Numbered from the stretch's first letter, positions 25,867 through 35,184 are shown. The stretch: 64,000 nucleotides of DNA from an uncultured Clostridia bacterium (GCA_934754475.1 CAKVHV010000005.1:17655-81654); one strand, 5' to 3'. Notes: generated from the letters alone by a model not told the origin. Made by a program: numbers and translations.

Positions 25867-26001
25867 ATGAAAAGAACTTATCAACCAAAAAAGAGACAAA
25901 GAAGCAAAGTTCATGGCTTTAGAGCAAGAATGAAAACTAAAGGTGGCAAAAAAGTCCTAAAGAACAGAAGAAATCGTGGTAGAAAAAAATTAAGCGCATA
26001 A
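25867..26001 (+). CDS. rpmH: 50S ribosomal protein L34
   Basis: The 44-residue protein MKRTYQPKKRQRSKVHGF... is a textbook bL34, with FRARMKTKGG and the basic C-terminus. The start is ATG 25867, preceded by AAAAAGGAAGGAA; the frame is open upstream but has no support there. rnpA follows, in the classic bacterial order. A hairpin between the two genes probably makes L34 mRNA more abundant than rnpA mRNA. Confidence 0.98.
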   Translation: MKRTYQPKKRQRSKVHGFRARMKTKGGKKVLKNRRNRGRKKLSA

Positions 26002-26015
26002 ATAATTTACAAAAG

Positions 26016-26060
26016 AGAAATATTAAAGATGTCAAAAAACAGCTTTAATATTTCTTTATT
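26016..26060 (+). terminator. hairpin between rpmH and rnpA
   Basis: Arms AGAAATATTAAAG (26016-26028) and CTTTAATATTTCT (26043-26055) form a 13-bp stem, followed by a short T-rich stretch. It is likely partial termination, since rnpA and the rest have no obvious own promoter. Confidence 0.65.
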
Positions 26061-26113
26061 ATTCTAAGTGATGCAAAAATTCTAATTTGCAAAAGATTTT
26101 ACGGGGGTTAATA

Positions 26114-26455
26114 ATGCTCAAAAGCGTCAATAGACTAAAAAAGCGAAAAGAATTTGCTTATCTATATAACAATGGCATCGCCAAACATTCAAGCACACTA
26201 ACCCTAGTATACATCCCAACCAAACATAGACCTTTGAAAGTCGGGTTTTCTATTAGCAAAAAAATCGGCAAGGCGCATACTCGAAATCTAGTTAAACGCA
26301 GACTAAGAGCATGTGTAAGAGAGATTGTCCCAACACTCAAAGATAATTATAATTGTGTGTTTATTGCCAAAGTTGGCATCGAAAAACTGACTTATGAAAG
26401 ACTTTGTACGGAAGTTACAAATCTAATTAAACAATCGGAGTTACCCAAATGCTAA
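26114..26455 (+). CDS. rnpA: ribonuclease P protein component
   Basis: RnpA assists the RNase P RNA in removing 5' leaders from tRNA precursors. I take the ATG at 26114 (113 residues, MLKSVNRLKKRKEF), preceded by GGGGG, over an upstream in-frame ATG. The RNR signature is present as GFSISKKIGKAHTRNLVKRR near residues 43-62. Its stop overlaps the yidD start by seven bases. The conserved order rpmH-rnpA-yidD-yidC-khpB confirms the identity. Confidence 0.96.
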   Translation: MLKSVNRLKKRKEFAYLYNNGIAKHSSTLTLVYIPTKHRPLKVGFSISKKIGKAHTRNLVKRRLRACVREIVPTLKDNYNCVFIAKVGIEKLTYERLCTEVTNLIKQSELPKC

Positions 26456-26727
26456 AAGTGTTAGGTGATGCTCTTTTGTATCCTATCAAAGTATTGTGTT
26501 TGGATTTGGTGTATATTTACAAATTTGCAATAAGCCCATTTATGTCACATACATGTAGATTTTATCCTACATGCTCAACCTATATGATTATAGCCATTCG
26601 AGAATGGGGAGTATTCAAAGGTGTGGGAATGGGAATTGCTAGAATATGTAGATGTAGACCAAAAGGCAAATATGGATATGACTTTGTACCCACAAACATA
26701 AAAGGAGAATTAAAATGGATTTACTAA
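26449..26727 (+). CDS. yidD: membrane protein insertion efficiency factor YidD
   Basis: The 92-residue protein carries the YidD hallmark CRFYPTCSTY at about residues 36-45, and later RICRCRP. An amphipathic N-terminal helix precedes IYKFAISPFM. It helps YidC-dependent insertion of membrane proteins. GGAG lies eight bases before the ATG. It overlaps rnpA by seven bases and yidC by 13 bases, so translation of the three is likely coupled. Confidence 0.96.
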   Translation: MLKVLGDALLYPIKVLCLDLVYIYKFAISPFMSHTCRFYPTCSTYMIIAIREWGVFKGVGMGIARICRCRPKGKYGYDFVPTNIKGELKWIY

Positions 26728-27803
26728 ATGCTGTTACATTAGTAAAACCGTTGGGTTTCTGGCCGGGAATTATCTATGGAATGGAAGGTGCAGTTGGCAA
26801 CTATGCACTTGCTCTAATCCTTGTAACAATTATTATAAAACTTGTGCTTGTTCCACTAGATTTTATTAATCGTTACACTTCCAAAAAGAGTGCTAGAAAA
26901 CAAGCGGAAATCAAACCCGAACTTGACAAACTAAATGCAAAATATGCAAATGACAAAAATTTGCTTAATCAAAAGACAATGGAGTTATACAAGGCTCACA
27001 ACTATAACATTACAGGAACTTGTTTTGGCATGCTTGCTTACTTGGTTCTAACAATGGTTGTGTTCTGGACTCTATTTGGAGCATTAAATAATATTTCGGC
27101 TTACAAAATTGGCGACCAATATTTGCAGGTTAGAAAGGAATACTTTGCTGTATACGAAATAGACGTCGATGTACTTGAAGAACAAGATGTAATGACTGTT
27201 TATCAAGAAAAAATTGATGCAATCGGCTCTGAAGAGCAAAAGATTGAAAAACAAAATCTTGCAAATCAAAAAGCCAAAGAAAAGTACGACGAAGTATCAA
27301 CATCCTTCTTGTGGATTAAGAATATTTGGCTTGCTGACTCAACAGTTAGTCCTGTTATGAAGTATTCAGATTTTATCAAAAAATCAAAGGTTACAAACGA
27401 ACAAGTAAGTGAAGCGGAGTATAATCTAGTTATATCTCCAATGAGCGGTGTTGAAAGAAAGAATAATGGTTACTTCATTCTTGCGATTTTGGCGGCTGGT
27501 CTTAACTATCTAAGTTATGGTCTAAACAACTGGATTTCAAGTGCAAGAGCCAAGAAAAAAGGTCTTGACCCAAAACTTGCAAGCAATTCTAGCAACAAAG
27601 CACTAACAATAATTATGCCAATCATTATGGGTATATTTACACTATTCTATAATGCAGCATTTGGTTTGTACATCGTAGCCGGCGCACTTATTACACTTGT
27701 TACTAGTCCACTTGTTACATTGTTTGTGGATATGTTAGAGTTTGATGCAATATCAAAAGAAAAACAAAAAACCGTTGCAATATACGATAGAAAAAGGAAG
27801 TAA
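26715..27803 (+). CDS. yidC: membrane protein insertase YidC/SpoIIIJ
   Basis: The 362-residue protein inserts proteins into the cytoplasmic membrane, alone or with SecYEG. After a short N-terminal region come the first core helix (ALALILVTIIIKLVLVPL), the charged cytoplasmic hairpin SARKQAEIKPELDKLNAKY, and the GTCFGMLAYLVLTMVVFW segment. The C-terminal helices include LTIIMPIIMGIFTLFYNAAFGLY. An unusually long extracytoplasmic insertion of about 140 residues (residues 125-245) separates core helices 2 and 3. No lipobox is seen at the N-terminus, unlike Bacillus SpoIIIJ. AAAGGAGAATTAA precedes the start. Confidence 0.94.
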   Translation: MDLLNAVTLVKPLGFWPGIIYGMEGAVGNYALALILVTIIIKLVLVPLDFINRYTSKKSARKQAEIKPELDKLNAKYANDKNLLNQKTMELYKAHNYNITGTCFGMLAYLVLTMVVFWTLFGALNNISAYKIGDQYLQVRKEYFAVYEIDVDVLEEQDVMTVYQEKIDAIGSEEQKIEKQNLANQKAKEKYDEVSTSFLWIKNIWLADSTVSPVMKYSDFIKKSKVTNEQVSEAEYNLVISPMSGVERKNNGYFILAILAAGLNYLSYGLNNWISSARAKKKGLDPKLASNSSNKALTIIMPIIMGIFTLFYNAAFGLYIVAGALITLVTSPLVTLFVDMLEFDAISKEKQKTVAIYDRKRK

Positions 27804-27806
27804 GAT

Positions 27807-28520
27807 ATGAGAAATATTGAAGTTACAGCAAAAACTGTTGACCAAGCGGTTGAAAAAGGTCTTCAAATGCTCGGGGTTAACAAGGAAGACATTGAAGTCA
27901 AAGTAATATCTGAAGGAAGTATGCTCAAAAAAGCAGTTGTTGAAATTTATACTTTTGCTAGTCCTGAAGAAAGAGAAGAATACAAAAAAAACAATGCAAA
28001 CAAAAAAGAAATCAAACTAGTCAAAACCGAAGAAGACCAAATCGTTGAAGTATCTTCGGAAGGTGTTGAAGATGTTACAAAACTAGTAGTTCCATTCTTA
28101 GAAGGTGTGCTAGCACATATGAATATCGAAGGCACAGTTACTAGGGGTGTAAGAAATGGCGATATAGTTTTCAAAATCAATGGTGACGGAATCAACAATC
28201 TTATTGGTTATCATGGCGAAACTTTGGAAGCTATTCAATATATTGTTAATACAATTGTTAGAAACAAAGTTAGAGACTATCACAAAAAAGTTTATATTGA
28301 TGTAGAAAATTATCGTAGAAAAAGAGCTGAAACTGTTGAACAAATCGCAGAGAAAGTGGCTAAAAAGGTTATTGCTACAAAACGTAGTTTCAAACTAGAA
28401 CCAATGAATTCTTATGAGAGAAAAGCAATTCACTTTGCTTTGTCAAATGTTGAACATATTGGAACTCATAGCGAAGGAACTGAGCCAAATAGATGTTTGG
28501 TTATTGACTATATAGACTAA
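27807..28520 (+). CDS. khpB: RNA-binding protein KhpB (Jag)
   Basis: The 237-residue protein has the three Jag domains in order. A Jag-N domain is at about 1-50 (VTAKTVDQAVEKGLQMLGV). A KH domain is at about 85-160, with the GxxG-like INNLIGYHGETLEAIQ. An R3H domain is at about 165-237, with RKAIHFALSN then THSEGTEPNRCLVI. KhpB with KhpA binds RNA and influences cell division and sporulation in Firmicutes. It lies three bases after yidC. The gene usually next in this cluster, mnmE, is absent; a terminator follows. Confidence 0.94.
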   Translation: MRNIEVTAKTVDQAVEKGLQMLGVNKEDIEVKVISEGSMLKKAVVEIYTFASPEEREEYKKNNANKKEIKLVKTEEDQIVEVSSEGVEDVTKLVVPFLEGVLAHMNIEGTVTRGVRNGDIVFKINGDGINNLIGYHGETLEAIQYIVNTIVRNKVRDYHKKVYIDVENYRRKRAETVEQIAEKVAKKVIATKRSFKLEPMNSYERKAIHFALSNVEHIGTHSEGTEPNRCLVIDYID

Positions 28521-28524
28521 AATA

Positions 28525-28560
28525 AAAAAAGACTTTATCAAATTAGATAAAGTCTTTTTT
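28525..28560. terminator. bidirectional terminator after khpB
   Basis: Arms 28525-28539 and 28546-28560 form a 15-bp perfect stem (A6GACTTTATC type) with a six-base loop. It serves both khpB and the converging minus-strand gene. Confidence 0.9.
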
Positions 28561-28561
28561 G

Positions 28562-29710
28562 TTATTCTTTTTCAAGTTCGTCTGTTTGGAAATTTTCAAG
28601 TCCAGTCAAGTCATAGCCTAATTTTTTGAGCGTCTCTTTGTCTACATCATAAATAGATTTGTCGCTATTTTCTTGGGCTTTTTCAAAAAGTTCAATTTCT
28701 TCCTTGGTTGCATATTTTGATTTAAACTCTTCCGCTTTGTCAAACTCATCGTTGATTATTCCCATAATTTTGGAGTATGTTTCGTCTGTGATTTCGCCTG
28801 CATCATAAGACATTCCGATTTGTTCAACAATTTGATTTAGTTCAGATAGTCTCTTTCCTGCACGTTCAATATGATAATTATCAAGATTATCTATAGGTGC
28901 TAGTCCCTTGGATACTCTGTATTTGTTTTCAATAACCAATCTTAAATCGCTTTCCAAATACATAAAGTCTTGCCCTTCGTTGTAAATGTATCCCATAGGA
29001 TAAATATCGTACGAATTAATTACACTCTTTCCGTCTCTTGCATAAAAATTACGATAAACAGGCTTAATTAATTTTTCACCAAAATTAGCGCGTTGGAAGT
29101 AAGTGTTTTTGCTAATCAACTTTCCATCTGTATCAAGAAAGTTGTATTGTTTGTCTGTAATAACTTGATTTCCAGTAAGTTTATCTAGTGTGGATTTGTA
29201 TTGTTCAACAAGATAAAATCCGGTTCTATCATCAGCCTTGTTAATAATAATAGATGGTGTAGGTTTTCTCAAAACTTCGCCAGTAGTTCCGTCAATTAAC
29301 ATATTTCCACATTCGTCCATTTCGTCTTGCAAATTACTATTGATGGTTGCGCACAAGTAGTTTCCGTTTATGTCTAGTTCGTTTGCTTGTCTGCCTAGAA
29401 TTGTAATTGGCGAGTTTCCAAGTTCTCTAATTGTGCCATTATTTACAGCCTTGACAAACTCATCATAAGACATGTTATCCGGTTTTTTGTAAACTTTCCA
29501 AAAATAAGCGCCCACATTTTTCTCTTCTTGTTTTGGTTGGACACCAGTTGACTTAAATGTAAGATAATCAATATACTCGTCTCTTAAGTTTCTGTTTGTT
29601 CCAGACATTGTTTGCATTATATACAAACCATTTGAGCCATGAATATATGTATCTTTTTCATATTTATTGGTGTTACTTTGAAATTGTATATTATTATTTT
29701 TCTTTGCCAT
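28562..29710 (-). CDS. orphan hydrophilic protein, unknown
   Basis: The protein is 382 residues from the ATG at 29710, where AAAGGA lies about 12 bases upstream; a TTG nine codons further 5' is an alternative. It has no signal or membrane segment and is likely cytoplasmic. It starts with a polar region MAKKNNNIQFQSNTN. The central mixed fold includes DGTTGEVLRKPTPS and YMLGY-like aromatic repeats. The last 120 residues are helical and acidic. It forms a two-gene minus-strand operon with the gene at 29727-30266 (16 bases apart). I do not recognise either; they may be lineage-specific. Confidence 0.6.
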   Translation of the reverse strand: MAKKNNNIQFQSNTNKYEKDTYIHGSNGLYIMQTMSGTNRNLRDEYIDYLTFKSTGVQPKQEEKNVGAYFWKVYKKPDNMSYDEFVKAVNNGTIRELGNSPITILGRQANELDINGNYLCATINSNLQDEMDECGNMLIDGTTGEVLRKPTPSIIINKADDRTGFYLVEQYKSTLDKLTGNQVITDKQYNFLDTDGKLISKNTYFQRANFGEKLIKPVYRNFYARDGKSVINSYDIYPMGYIYNEGQDFMYLESDLRLVIENKYRVSKGLAPIDNLDNYHIERAGKRLSELNQIVEQIGMSYDAGEITDETYSKIMGIINDEFDKAEEFKSKYATKEEIELFEKAQENSDKSIYDVDKETLKKLGYDLTGLENFQTDELEKE

Positions 29711-29726
29711 AATAACTTTATCCTTT

Positions 29727-30266
29727 TTAGAATTCAAATTGATTTTTTTCTTTGCGATCCAAACTTTTTTGTATTGCCTTGTGTATCGAGGCAGATTGTT
29801 TTTGTTGTTTAATTGTGCAAGTAATCAAGGCATTTTCAAGAGTGTTAGAAAACTGAACAAATTGTTTGTATGAGTACTTTTTGTCATCTAATTTATGCTT
29901 TTTATTTAGACGTTTGTTTGAATTTTCACATTTTCCCATTAGTAAAATATCCCTTGCAATGTTATCAAACACATAATCCTTAAAAGATACGAAACTCAGC
30001 AAACTATCTATTTCAGAATCAAAATCATACATTAAATTGACATAATTTTCGACAACTCGTATTGATTGTGAATCAAGTAATTTTTTGACAAAATTGTTTT
30101 GATAGTCGTCAGCACATGTTTTGTCTCCGTTAATTAAATTAATCGGTGCAATTTCCTCGGTAGCCAAACTTTTAATATGAGTTTCTCTTGTGTTGGTAAT
30201 GAAAGGAATTATTTCGTTGTCTGCAATCAAATATCCAACTTTTTCTAATTTAACTCTGTTTTCCAT
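29727..30266 (-). CDS. orphan protein upstream of the 382-residue orphan
   Basis: The 179-residue protein begins MENRVKLEKVGYLIADN, with AAGGAG nine bases before the ATG. It is Lys/Asn rich and soluble-looking, with a helical middle (FVKKLLDSQSIRVVENYVN) and a basic tail. No motif or family is recognised. It is the first gene of a likely two-gene operon. The 255 bases upstream (30267-30521) separate it from the divergent tex gene and show nothing I can name. Confidence 0.55.
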   Translation of the reverse strand: MENRVKLEKVGYLIADNEIIPFITNTRETHIKSLATEEIAPINLINGDKTCADDYQNNFVKKLLDSQSIRVVENYVNLMYDFDSEIDSLLSFVSFKDYVFDNIARDILLMGKCENSNKRLNKKHKLDDKKYSYKQFVQFSNTLENALITCTIKQQKQSASIHKAIQKSLDRKEKNQFEF

Positions 30267-30521
30267 AATCCCATACTCCTTATTATATATAATAACATGT
30301 ATGCAGTTGAATGTCAATATTGAATTTTTAATACTATTCACAATTCGGGAGTATGTGTATATATTAAAAGTCTTATTCAGGTTTTTTTTGCTTGTATTTT
30401 ATTTGGCTATTTTGCTAATATTTGATATACTTATACGTAGGTTTGTTTGAAATTTAATTGATACACAAATAGTTTCAATTCGACTTTAAACAAAATAAAA
30501 GAAAGAAATAAAGGAATTTTT

Positions 30522-32696
30522 ATGGATATTGCAAAAGAACTAAGTATGGAATTTAGTTTGACACTAAATCATACAAACAATATTATTGGTTTACTCGACG
30601 AAGGTTGTACAATTCCGTTTATTGCCAGATACCGAAAAGAGCTTACTGGCAGTTGTGACGACCAAACTCTAAGAGCATTTGACGATAGACTCAAATACTT
30701 GAGAAACTTGACCAAGAGAAAGGAAGAAGTATCTAATCTTATAACCGAACAAGGCAACATGACCGAAGAGATTGAAAAAGCCCTAAGCGAAGCCTTGACT
30801 CTAACCGAAGTAGAAGACATTTATAGACCATTTAAGCCAAAGAGAAAAACACGTGCATCGGTTGCTATTGCCAAAGGCTTGCAACCACTTGCCGACAAAA
30901 TTTTGGCTCAAAATCCATTTGATTTGGAAAAAGAGTGCGAACTATATATCTCAGAAGAAAAGGGTGTTGCTGATGGCAAAGAAGCTTTGCAAGGTGCAAA
31001 AGATATTATTGCCGAAATGATTTCGGACAATGCAAACTTGCGTAAAGAACTAAGAGAAGCGCTTGTTAACAAAGGATTTGTTAAGTGCAAACTTGACGAA
31101 GAAAAAGAAGGTGCATTTACTTATGAAATGTACAAAGACTATAACTCCGAAATCAAAAAACTTCCTTCTCATAGAATTTTGGCTATTAATCGTGGCGAAA
31201 AGGAAGATTATCTCAAGGTTAACTTGACACTAAACGACGAGATTGCTCATAACTTGGTAGAAAGCAAAATTCTTAAGAAAAACAGCCCATTTGAAGAGCT
31301 TTTGAAAGAAGTTTGTTTGGATAGTTATGATAGATTAATCTTCCCAAGTATCGAAAGAGAAGTTAGAACCGAACTTACTGACAAGGCGAACGAACAAGCA
31401 ATTCATATGTTCGAAGTAAACCTAAAACCATTACTTATGCAACCACCACTTAAAGGAAAGGTTATTTTGGGACTTGACCCAGCATACAGAACTGGTTGTA
31501 AAATTGCGGTTATTGATGAAAATGGCAAGGTTTTGGATACAGCGGTTGTTTATCCAACTCCACCACAAAACAAAATCGAAGAAGCAACTTTGAAATTAAC
31601 TCAACTTATTGGAAAGTGGGATGTCGATGTTATTTCTATTGGAAACGGAACTGCCACAAAGGAAAGCGAAATTTTTGTTGCAAACCTTATCAAAGGACTT
31701 AATCGAAAAGTGACATATGCAGTAGTTAACGAAGCGGGTGCATCGGTTTATTCTGCTAGTAAATTAGGTGCTGCTGAATTTCCTAATTTTGACGTTGCTT
31801 TGCGTAGTGCTGTCTCTATTGCACGTAGACTTCAAGACCCACTTGCCGAACTTATTAAAATTGATGTTAAATCTATTGGTGTTGGTCAATATCAACATGA
31901 CATGCCACAAAATAGACTAACCGAAGTTTTGGACGGGGTTGTTGAAAACTGTGTTAACTCAGTTGGTGTCGATGTAAACACAGCCAGTCCAAGTCTACTA
32001 AGTTTCGTTGCTGGATTAAATTCTAGTGTTGCCAAAAACATCGAAAAGTATAGACAAGAAAATGGAGCTTTCAAAGATAGAAGCGAACTCAAAAAAGTTT
32101 CAAAACTAGGTGACAAGGCATATGAACAATGTGCGGGCTTCTTGAGAATTAATGGCGGGGATAATATCTTAGATAATACAGGCGTGCATCCAGAAAGTTA
32201 TGAAAGTGCTTACAAACTTCTTGATTACTTCAAACTAAATATCAAAGATGTTAAGGGAGATAATCTACAACTACTTCCAAAAATGGTTGAAAAAGAAGGC
32301 GCAGAAAAAATCGCTGAAAAAATAAATGTCGGTGTTCCAACTCTAATTGATATTGCTAACGAACTAGCAAAACCGGGTAGAGACGTCCGTGACGATTTGC
32401 CAAAGCCTGTGCTAAAAAGTGCGCTCCTTGGAATCGAGAATTTGAAAGTCGGAATGGTTATGACTGGTGTTGTTAGAAACGTTACTGACTTTGGTGCGTT
32501 TGTTGATATTTCTGTTCACCAAGACGGACTAGTTCATATAAGTGAAATTTCCAAGGAATATATCAAACATCCAAGCGAAGTTTTGAAAGTTGGAGATATT
32601 GTCAAAGTTAAAGTAATTGGTGTAGATACTGACAAAAAACGTATATCTCTTACCATCAAAGGTGCAGTTGATGACGAAATCACCGAAGGTCTATAA
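30522..32696 (+). CDS. tex: transcription accessory protein Tex (S1 RNA-binding)
   Basis: The 724-residue protein has the Tex layout. The N-terminal region includes IPFIARYRKELTGSCDD near residues 31-47. A YqgF-like RNase H fold near 313-430 starts VILGLDPAYRTGCKIAVID. Helix-hairpin-helix repeats include NTASPSLLSFVAGL and DRSELKKVSKLGDKAYEQ. A C-terminal S1 domain at about 640-715 has VGMVMTGVVRNVTDFGAFVDI. Tex binds nucleic acids and affects transcription and translation of selected genes. It is flanked by orphans and stands alone. Confidence 0.95.
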   Translation: MDIAKELSMEFSLTLNHTNNIIGLLDEGCTIPFIARYRKELTGSCDDQTLRAFDDRLKYLRNLTKRKEEVSNLITEQGNMTEEIEKALSEALTLTEVEDIYRPFKPKRKTRASVAIAKGLQPLADKILAQNPFDLEKECELYISEEKGVADGKEALQGAKDIIAEMISDNANLRKELREALVNKGFVKCKLDEEKEGAFTYEMYKDYNSEIKKLPSHRILAINRGEKEDYLKVNLTLNDEIAHNLVESKILKKNSPFEELLKEVCLDSYDRLIFPSIEREVRTELTDKANEQAIHMFEVNLKPLLMQPPLKGKVILGLDPAYRTGCKIAVIDENGKVLDTAVVYPTPPQNKIEEATLKLTQLIGKWDVDVISIGNGTATKESEIFVANLIKGLNRKVTYAVVNEAGASVYSASKLGAAEFPNFDVALRSAVSIARRLQDPLAELIKIDVKSIGVGQYQHDMPQNRLTEVLDGVVENCVNSVGVDVNTASPSLLSFVAGLNSSVAKNIEKYRQENGAFKDRSELKKVSKLGDKAYEQCAGFLRINGGDNILDNTGVHPESYESAYKLLDYFKLNIKDVKGDNLQLLPKMVEKEGAEKIAEKINVGVPTLIDIANELAKPGRDVRDDLPKPVLKSALLGIENLKVGMVMTGVVRNVTDFGAFVDISVHQDGLVHISEISKEYIKHPSEVLKVGDIVKVKVIGVDTDKKRISLTIKGAVDDEITEGL

Positions 32697-32781
32697 TTTG
32701 GTGATTAAAAATAAGTTTAACTAACTTACACTTAATTAGACTAATATTATTGCTATTAATATTGAAATAAAATAAAAAACC

Positions 32782-32830
32782 ATATGCTAATTATGACTAA
32801 TATCTGTTATAACTGGCATATGTTTTTTTT
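32782..32830. terminator. bidirectional terminator between tex and gerC
   Basis: CATATGC (32782-32788) pairs with GCATATG (32816-32822). The stem extends inward over about ten more positions with two wobbles and one mismatch, and a T8 run follows. Confidence 0.75.
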
Positions 32831-34067
32831 AGATAACGTAACTCAAGTGAGTATTAATTTGAATATCAACTTGTGTCAAATAGTCTTCTTGGTTTTCAAG
32901 GGTATTTAGATATTCCTTCCATTCCCTATGTTTGTATGCATTAAACTTTTTGTAGAGATTAAGAATATCATTTTTTTCGGAATGCATAGTTTCAACTGTA
33001 GAAATTCGTTTTTGGTCAATAACTTTCAAAATTTCGCTTTCGGCAGTACTACTTAAAAAGTTTTGAAGACTATCAATTGATGCGAAGGCAAAGTTGTTTG
33101 CACTATTGATTTCTTCCATCATGATGTTAATCCATACATCATAACTTACAACTGGCCTTCCGTCTACAAACTTATAAATCGGCAAAGATAGTTTTGCAAC
33201 TTGTTGATAAATTTCCAAACTATCATTTACATGTTCGTCATTTATATTTTTGATTTCTATATTCTGATACTGGCTACTTTTTGAAAGTAGGTTATAAATA
33301 AATTTTTCATCATCGGTTAACCTTCTAACAAACTTGCCTTGTGATAGAACGGCAATGTCGGTTTTGTTCTGTATTTTTCCCGAACTGTTTTGACTAGAAT
33401 TGTTACTAGATTCGCTATCACTTGAGCCTTGTGAACTATTAGAATTTCCGCCTTCGTCCTGTTCGACTTCAAGTATTGGCAAAAAGAAAGTGCTAGATTT
33501 TCCAAAGTAAGACCTATAAAATTTCTCAATAGTTGTGTTTTCAAGAAGTGTAGTTAGTTCTTCATAAGTGACTATGTCCTTGAGTGTTAAGTCTAAAAAG
33601 TTATTGCTAGACTTTGATGCTTCAACAAGTTTTTTGGCTTCTTGGTCGGTAGACAAAAGTGCTGCATTAGTAGTCAGATTCGATGTTCTAATAAAGTAAT
33701 CAAGGACAGAAGAAATGTTTTCTTTGAGTACATCTAAAGATAATATGATACAATCACAATGAGCAAGTCCAACTTGTTTGCCAGTATTAAGAGAGATATT
33801 GCTTAGTGCTTCGCTTATTGTTTTGCCTTCGCCTTCAAACAGTTCAAGATTTGCACTTACATCTGTGCTTACTTTTGGAATAACTGCAAGCGCACTTAGT
33901 GAATAGCCGTCACCACTTTCGGACTTGTCTATTCCAATTGTTGTTACAACCAATTTTGTATTATTGTCCGATTGCTTGTAAATCGTTTGGGGAAACATTA
34001 TAAGAATTAATGCCAAAAAGAAATAAAAAATCTTATTGCGAGAGAGCTTTTTTAGAGTGTTTAACAT
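32829..34067 (-). CDS. gerC: Ger(x)C-family germination protein without a lipobox
   Basis: The 412-residue protein is the third gene of the ger operon. The family start is recognisable as KLVVTTIGIDKSESGDGYSLSALAVIP, then ISEALSNISLNTGKQVGLAHCDCIILS. Typical GerC proteins are lipoproteins with a GCWD-type lipobox. Here the N-terminal hydrophobic segment FYFFLALILIMFPQTIYKQ has no Cys and the W-D pair is missing, so it is probably a signal-anchored protein. A Ser/Asn-rich linker lies near residues 200-230. TAGGAGC precedes the ATG. The gene overlaps gerB by 35 bases, implying coupled translation. Confidence 0.85.
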   Translation of the reverse strand: MLNTLKKLSRNKIFYFFLALILIMFPQTIYKQSDNNTKLVVTTIGIDKSESGDGYSLSALAVIPKVSTDVSANLELFEGEGKTISEALSNISLNTGKQVGLAHCDCIILSLDVLKENISSVLDYFIRTSNLTTNAALLSTDQEAKKLVEASKSSNNFLDLTLKDIVTYEELTTLLENTTIEKFYRSYFGKSSTFFLPILEVEQDEGGNSNSSQGSSDSESSNNSSQNSSGKIQNKTDIAVLSQGKFVRRLTDDEKFIYNLLSKSSQYQNIEIKNINDEHVNDSLEIYQQVAKLSLPIYKFVDGRPVVSYDVWINIMMEEINSANNFAFASIDSLQNFLSSTAESEILKVIDQKRISTVETMHSEKNDILNLYKKFNAYKHREWKEYLNTLENQEDYLTQVDIQINTHLSYVI

Positions 34068-35184
34068 TGCTCCTACCTACCTTAATATTCGTTTCAAATG
34101 GCTTCTTCTTTTTCATAAGTAAAAAGTACGATACATACAAAATTATTACACACAGTATTTCAAAACACTTGGAAATAATTGAAAAAGATATGCTTGTGCT
34201 AAATGCGACTACTTTGTCAAGTTTTAAATAAGTTGGGATATAAAGTACACTTAATATAAGTATAATGACACATGTTGGTATCTTTCTGTCAGAAAACCCA
34301 AATATTTCCTTGAAGCATGTTGTGCAAGATATGCCCAGCAAGGCCACCTGAATAAGCAGTATTGCCGACCACATAATGATTGTTAGCCATTCAAGTCGAC
34401 CTATTGTGGTTGGATATGGATTGTGTAGTGGAAGTTCGCTTAGTGCTAGTGATTGGTTGACAGCGGTGTCTCCAAATGTTCCTACAAAGATGATATAAAA
34501 ATTAAATATAAATCCAAGTACTGCAGACATATATAGTAGTATCTTTTTTCGTGCATGTTTGGAGTAACTGATGTTTCCCATGAGCACAAATAATATCATA
34601 AAGTCGCCATAGGCAAACGATGTTCTTAGAAGTCCATTCATAACCGGATATATTCCGTCTTCAAATAGTGGGAACAAATTAACTATTTCAACTTCGGCTA
34701 TTGGATATACGAGAGTGAATGCTATTCCTAGTGCAAGTGGCCAAAAACAAATTTCTATCATTCTTCCTATTGCTCTAAATTCTGCCTTAAATAAATAAAG
34801 AAGCAAACTCATAAGTGCTAGTATAAAGAAAAACGGATTTAGATGTTCAAATAGGGTTACGATATAATAATCGTGGAGTTCAAGTAGGGTAATTAGTAGT
34901 TTTAGAAAAAAGTATCCAAACAAAAAGATATAAACTATTATTGCCACTGGTTTGGAAAGCGTTTCTTTAATTAATCCAAAAAAATTTTTGTCGGGAATTT
35001 TTTGCATAATAATGATAATCGCAATAGTTAGCAAAAAGTCTATCACACAAGCAAAAAGAACGACCATATATGCGCTGGTTCTTGAAAAGTCACAAGTGAT
35101 TGCTGGAAGTACGGATAGTTTGAGTGCAATAGTAAATATGACCAGAATTAAACTTGTCTGATTAGTTGATATTGTCTTTCCCAT
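34033..35184 (-). CDS. gerB: spore germination permease-like subunit (GerAB family)
   Basis: The 383-residue protein has ten predicted membrane spans, of the GerAB/APC superfamily type. It starts ISTNQTSLILVIFTIALKLSVLPAI, and a conserved later segment is TIGRLEWLTIIMWSAI near residue 262. In spore-formers this subunit binds the germinant, probably an amino acid, in the inner spore membrane together with the A and C subunits. AAGGAAAG precedes the start. It overlaps gerA by 23 bases and gerC by 35 bases. The specific germinant cannot be inferred. Confidence 0.92.
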   Translation of the reverse strand: MGKTISTNQTSLILVIFTIALKLSVLPAITCDFSRTSAYMVVLFACVIDFLLTIAIIIIMQKIPDKNFFGLIKETLSKPVAIIVYIFLFGYFFLKLLITLLELHDYYIVTLFEHLNPFFFILALMSLLLYLFKAEFRAIGRMIEICFWPLALGIAFTLVYPIAEVEIVNLFPLFEDGIYPVMNGLLRTSFAYGDFMILFVLMGNISYSKHARKKILLYMSAVLGFIFNFYIIFVGTFGDTAVNQSLALSELPLHNPYPTTIGRLEWLTIIMWSAILLIQVALLGISCTTCFKEIFGFSDRKIPTCVIILILSVLYIPTYLKLDKVVAFSTSISFSIISKCFEILCVIILYVSYFLLMKKKKPFETNIKVGRSNVKHSKKALSQ

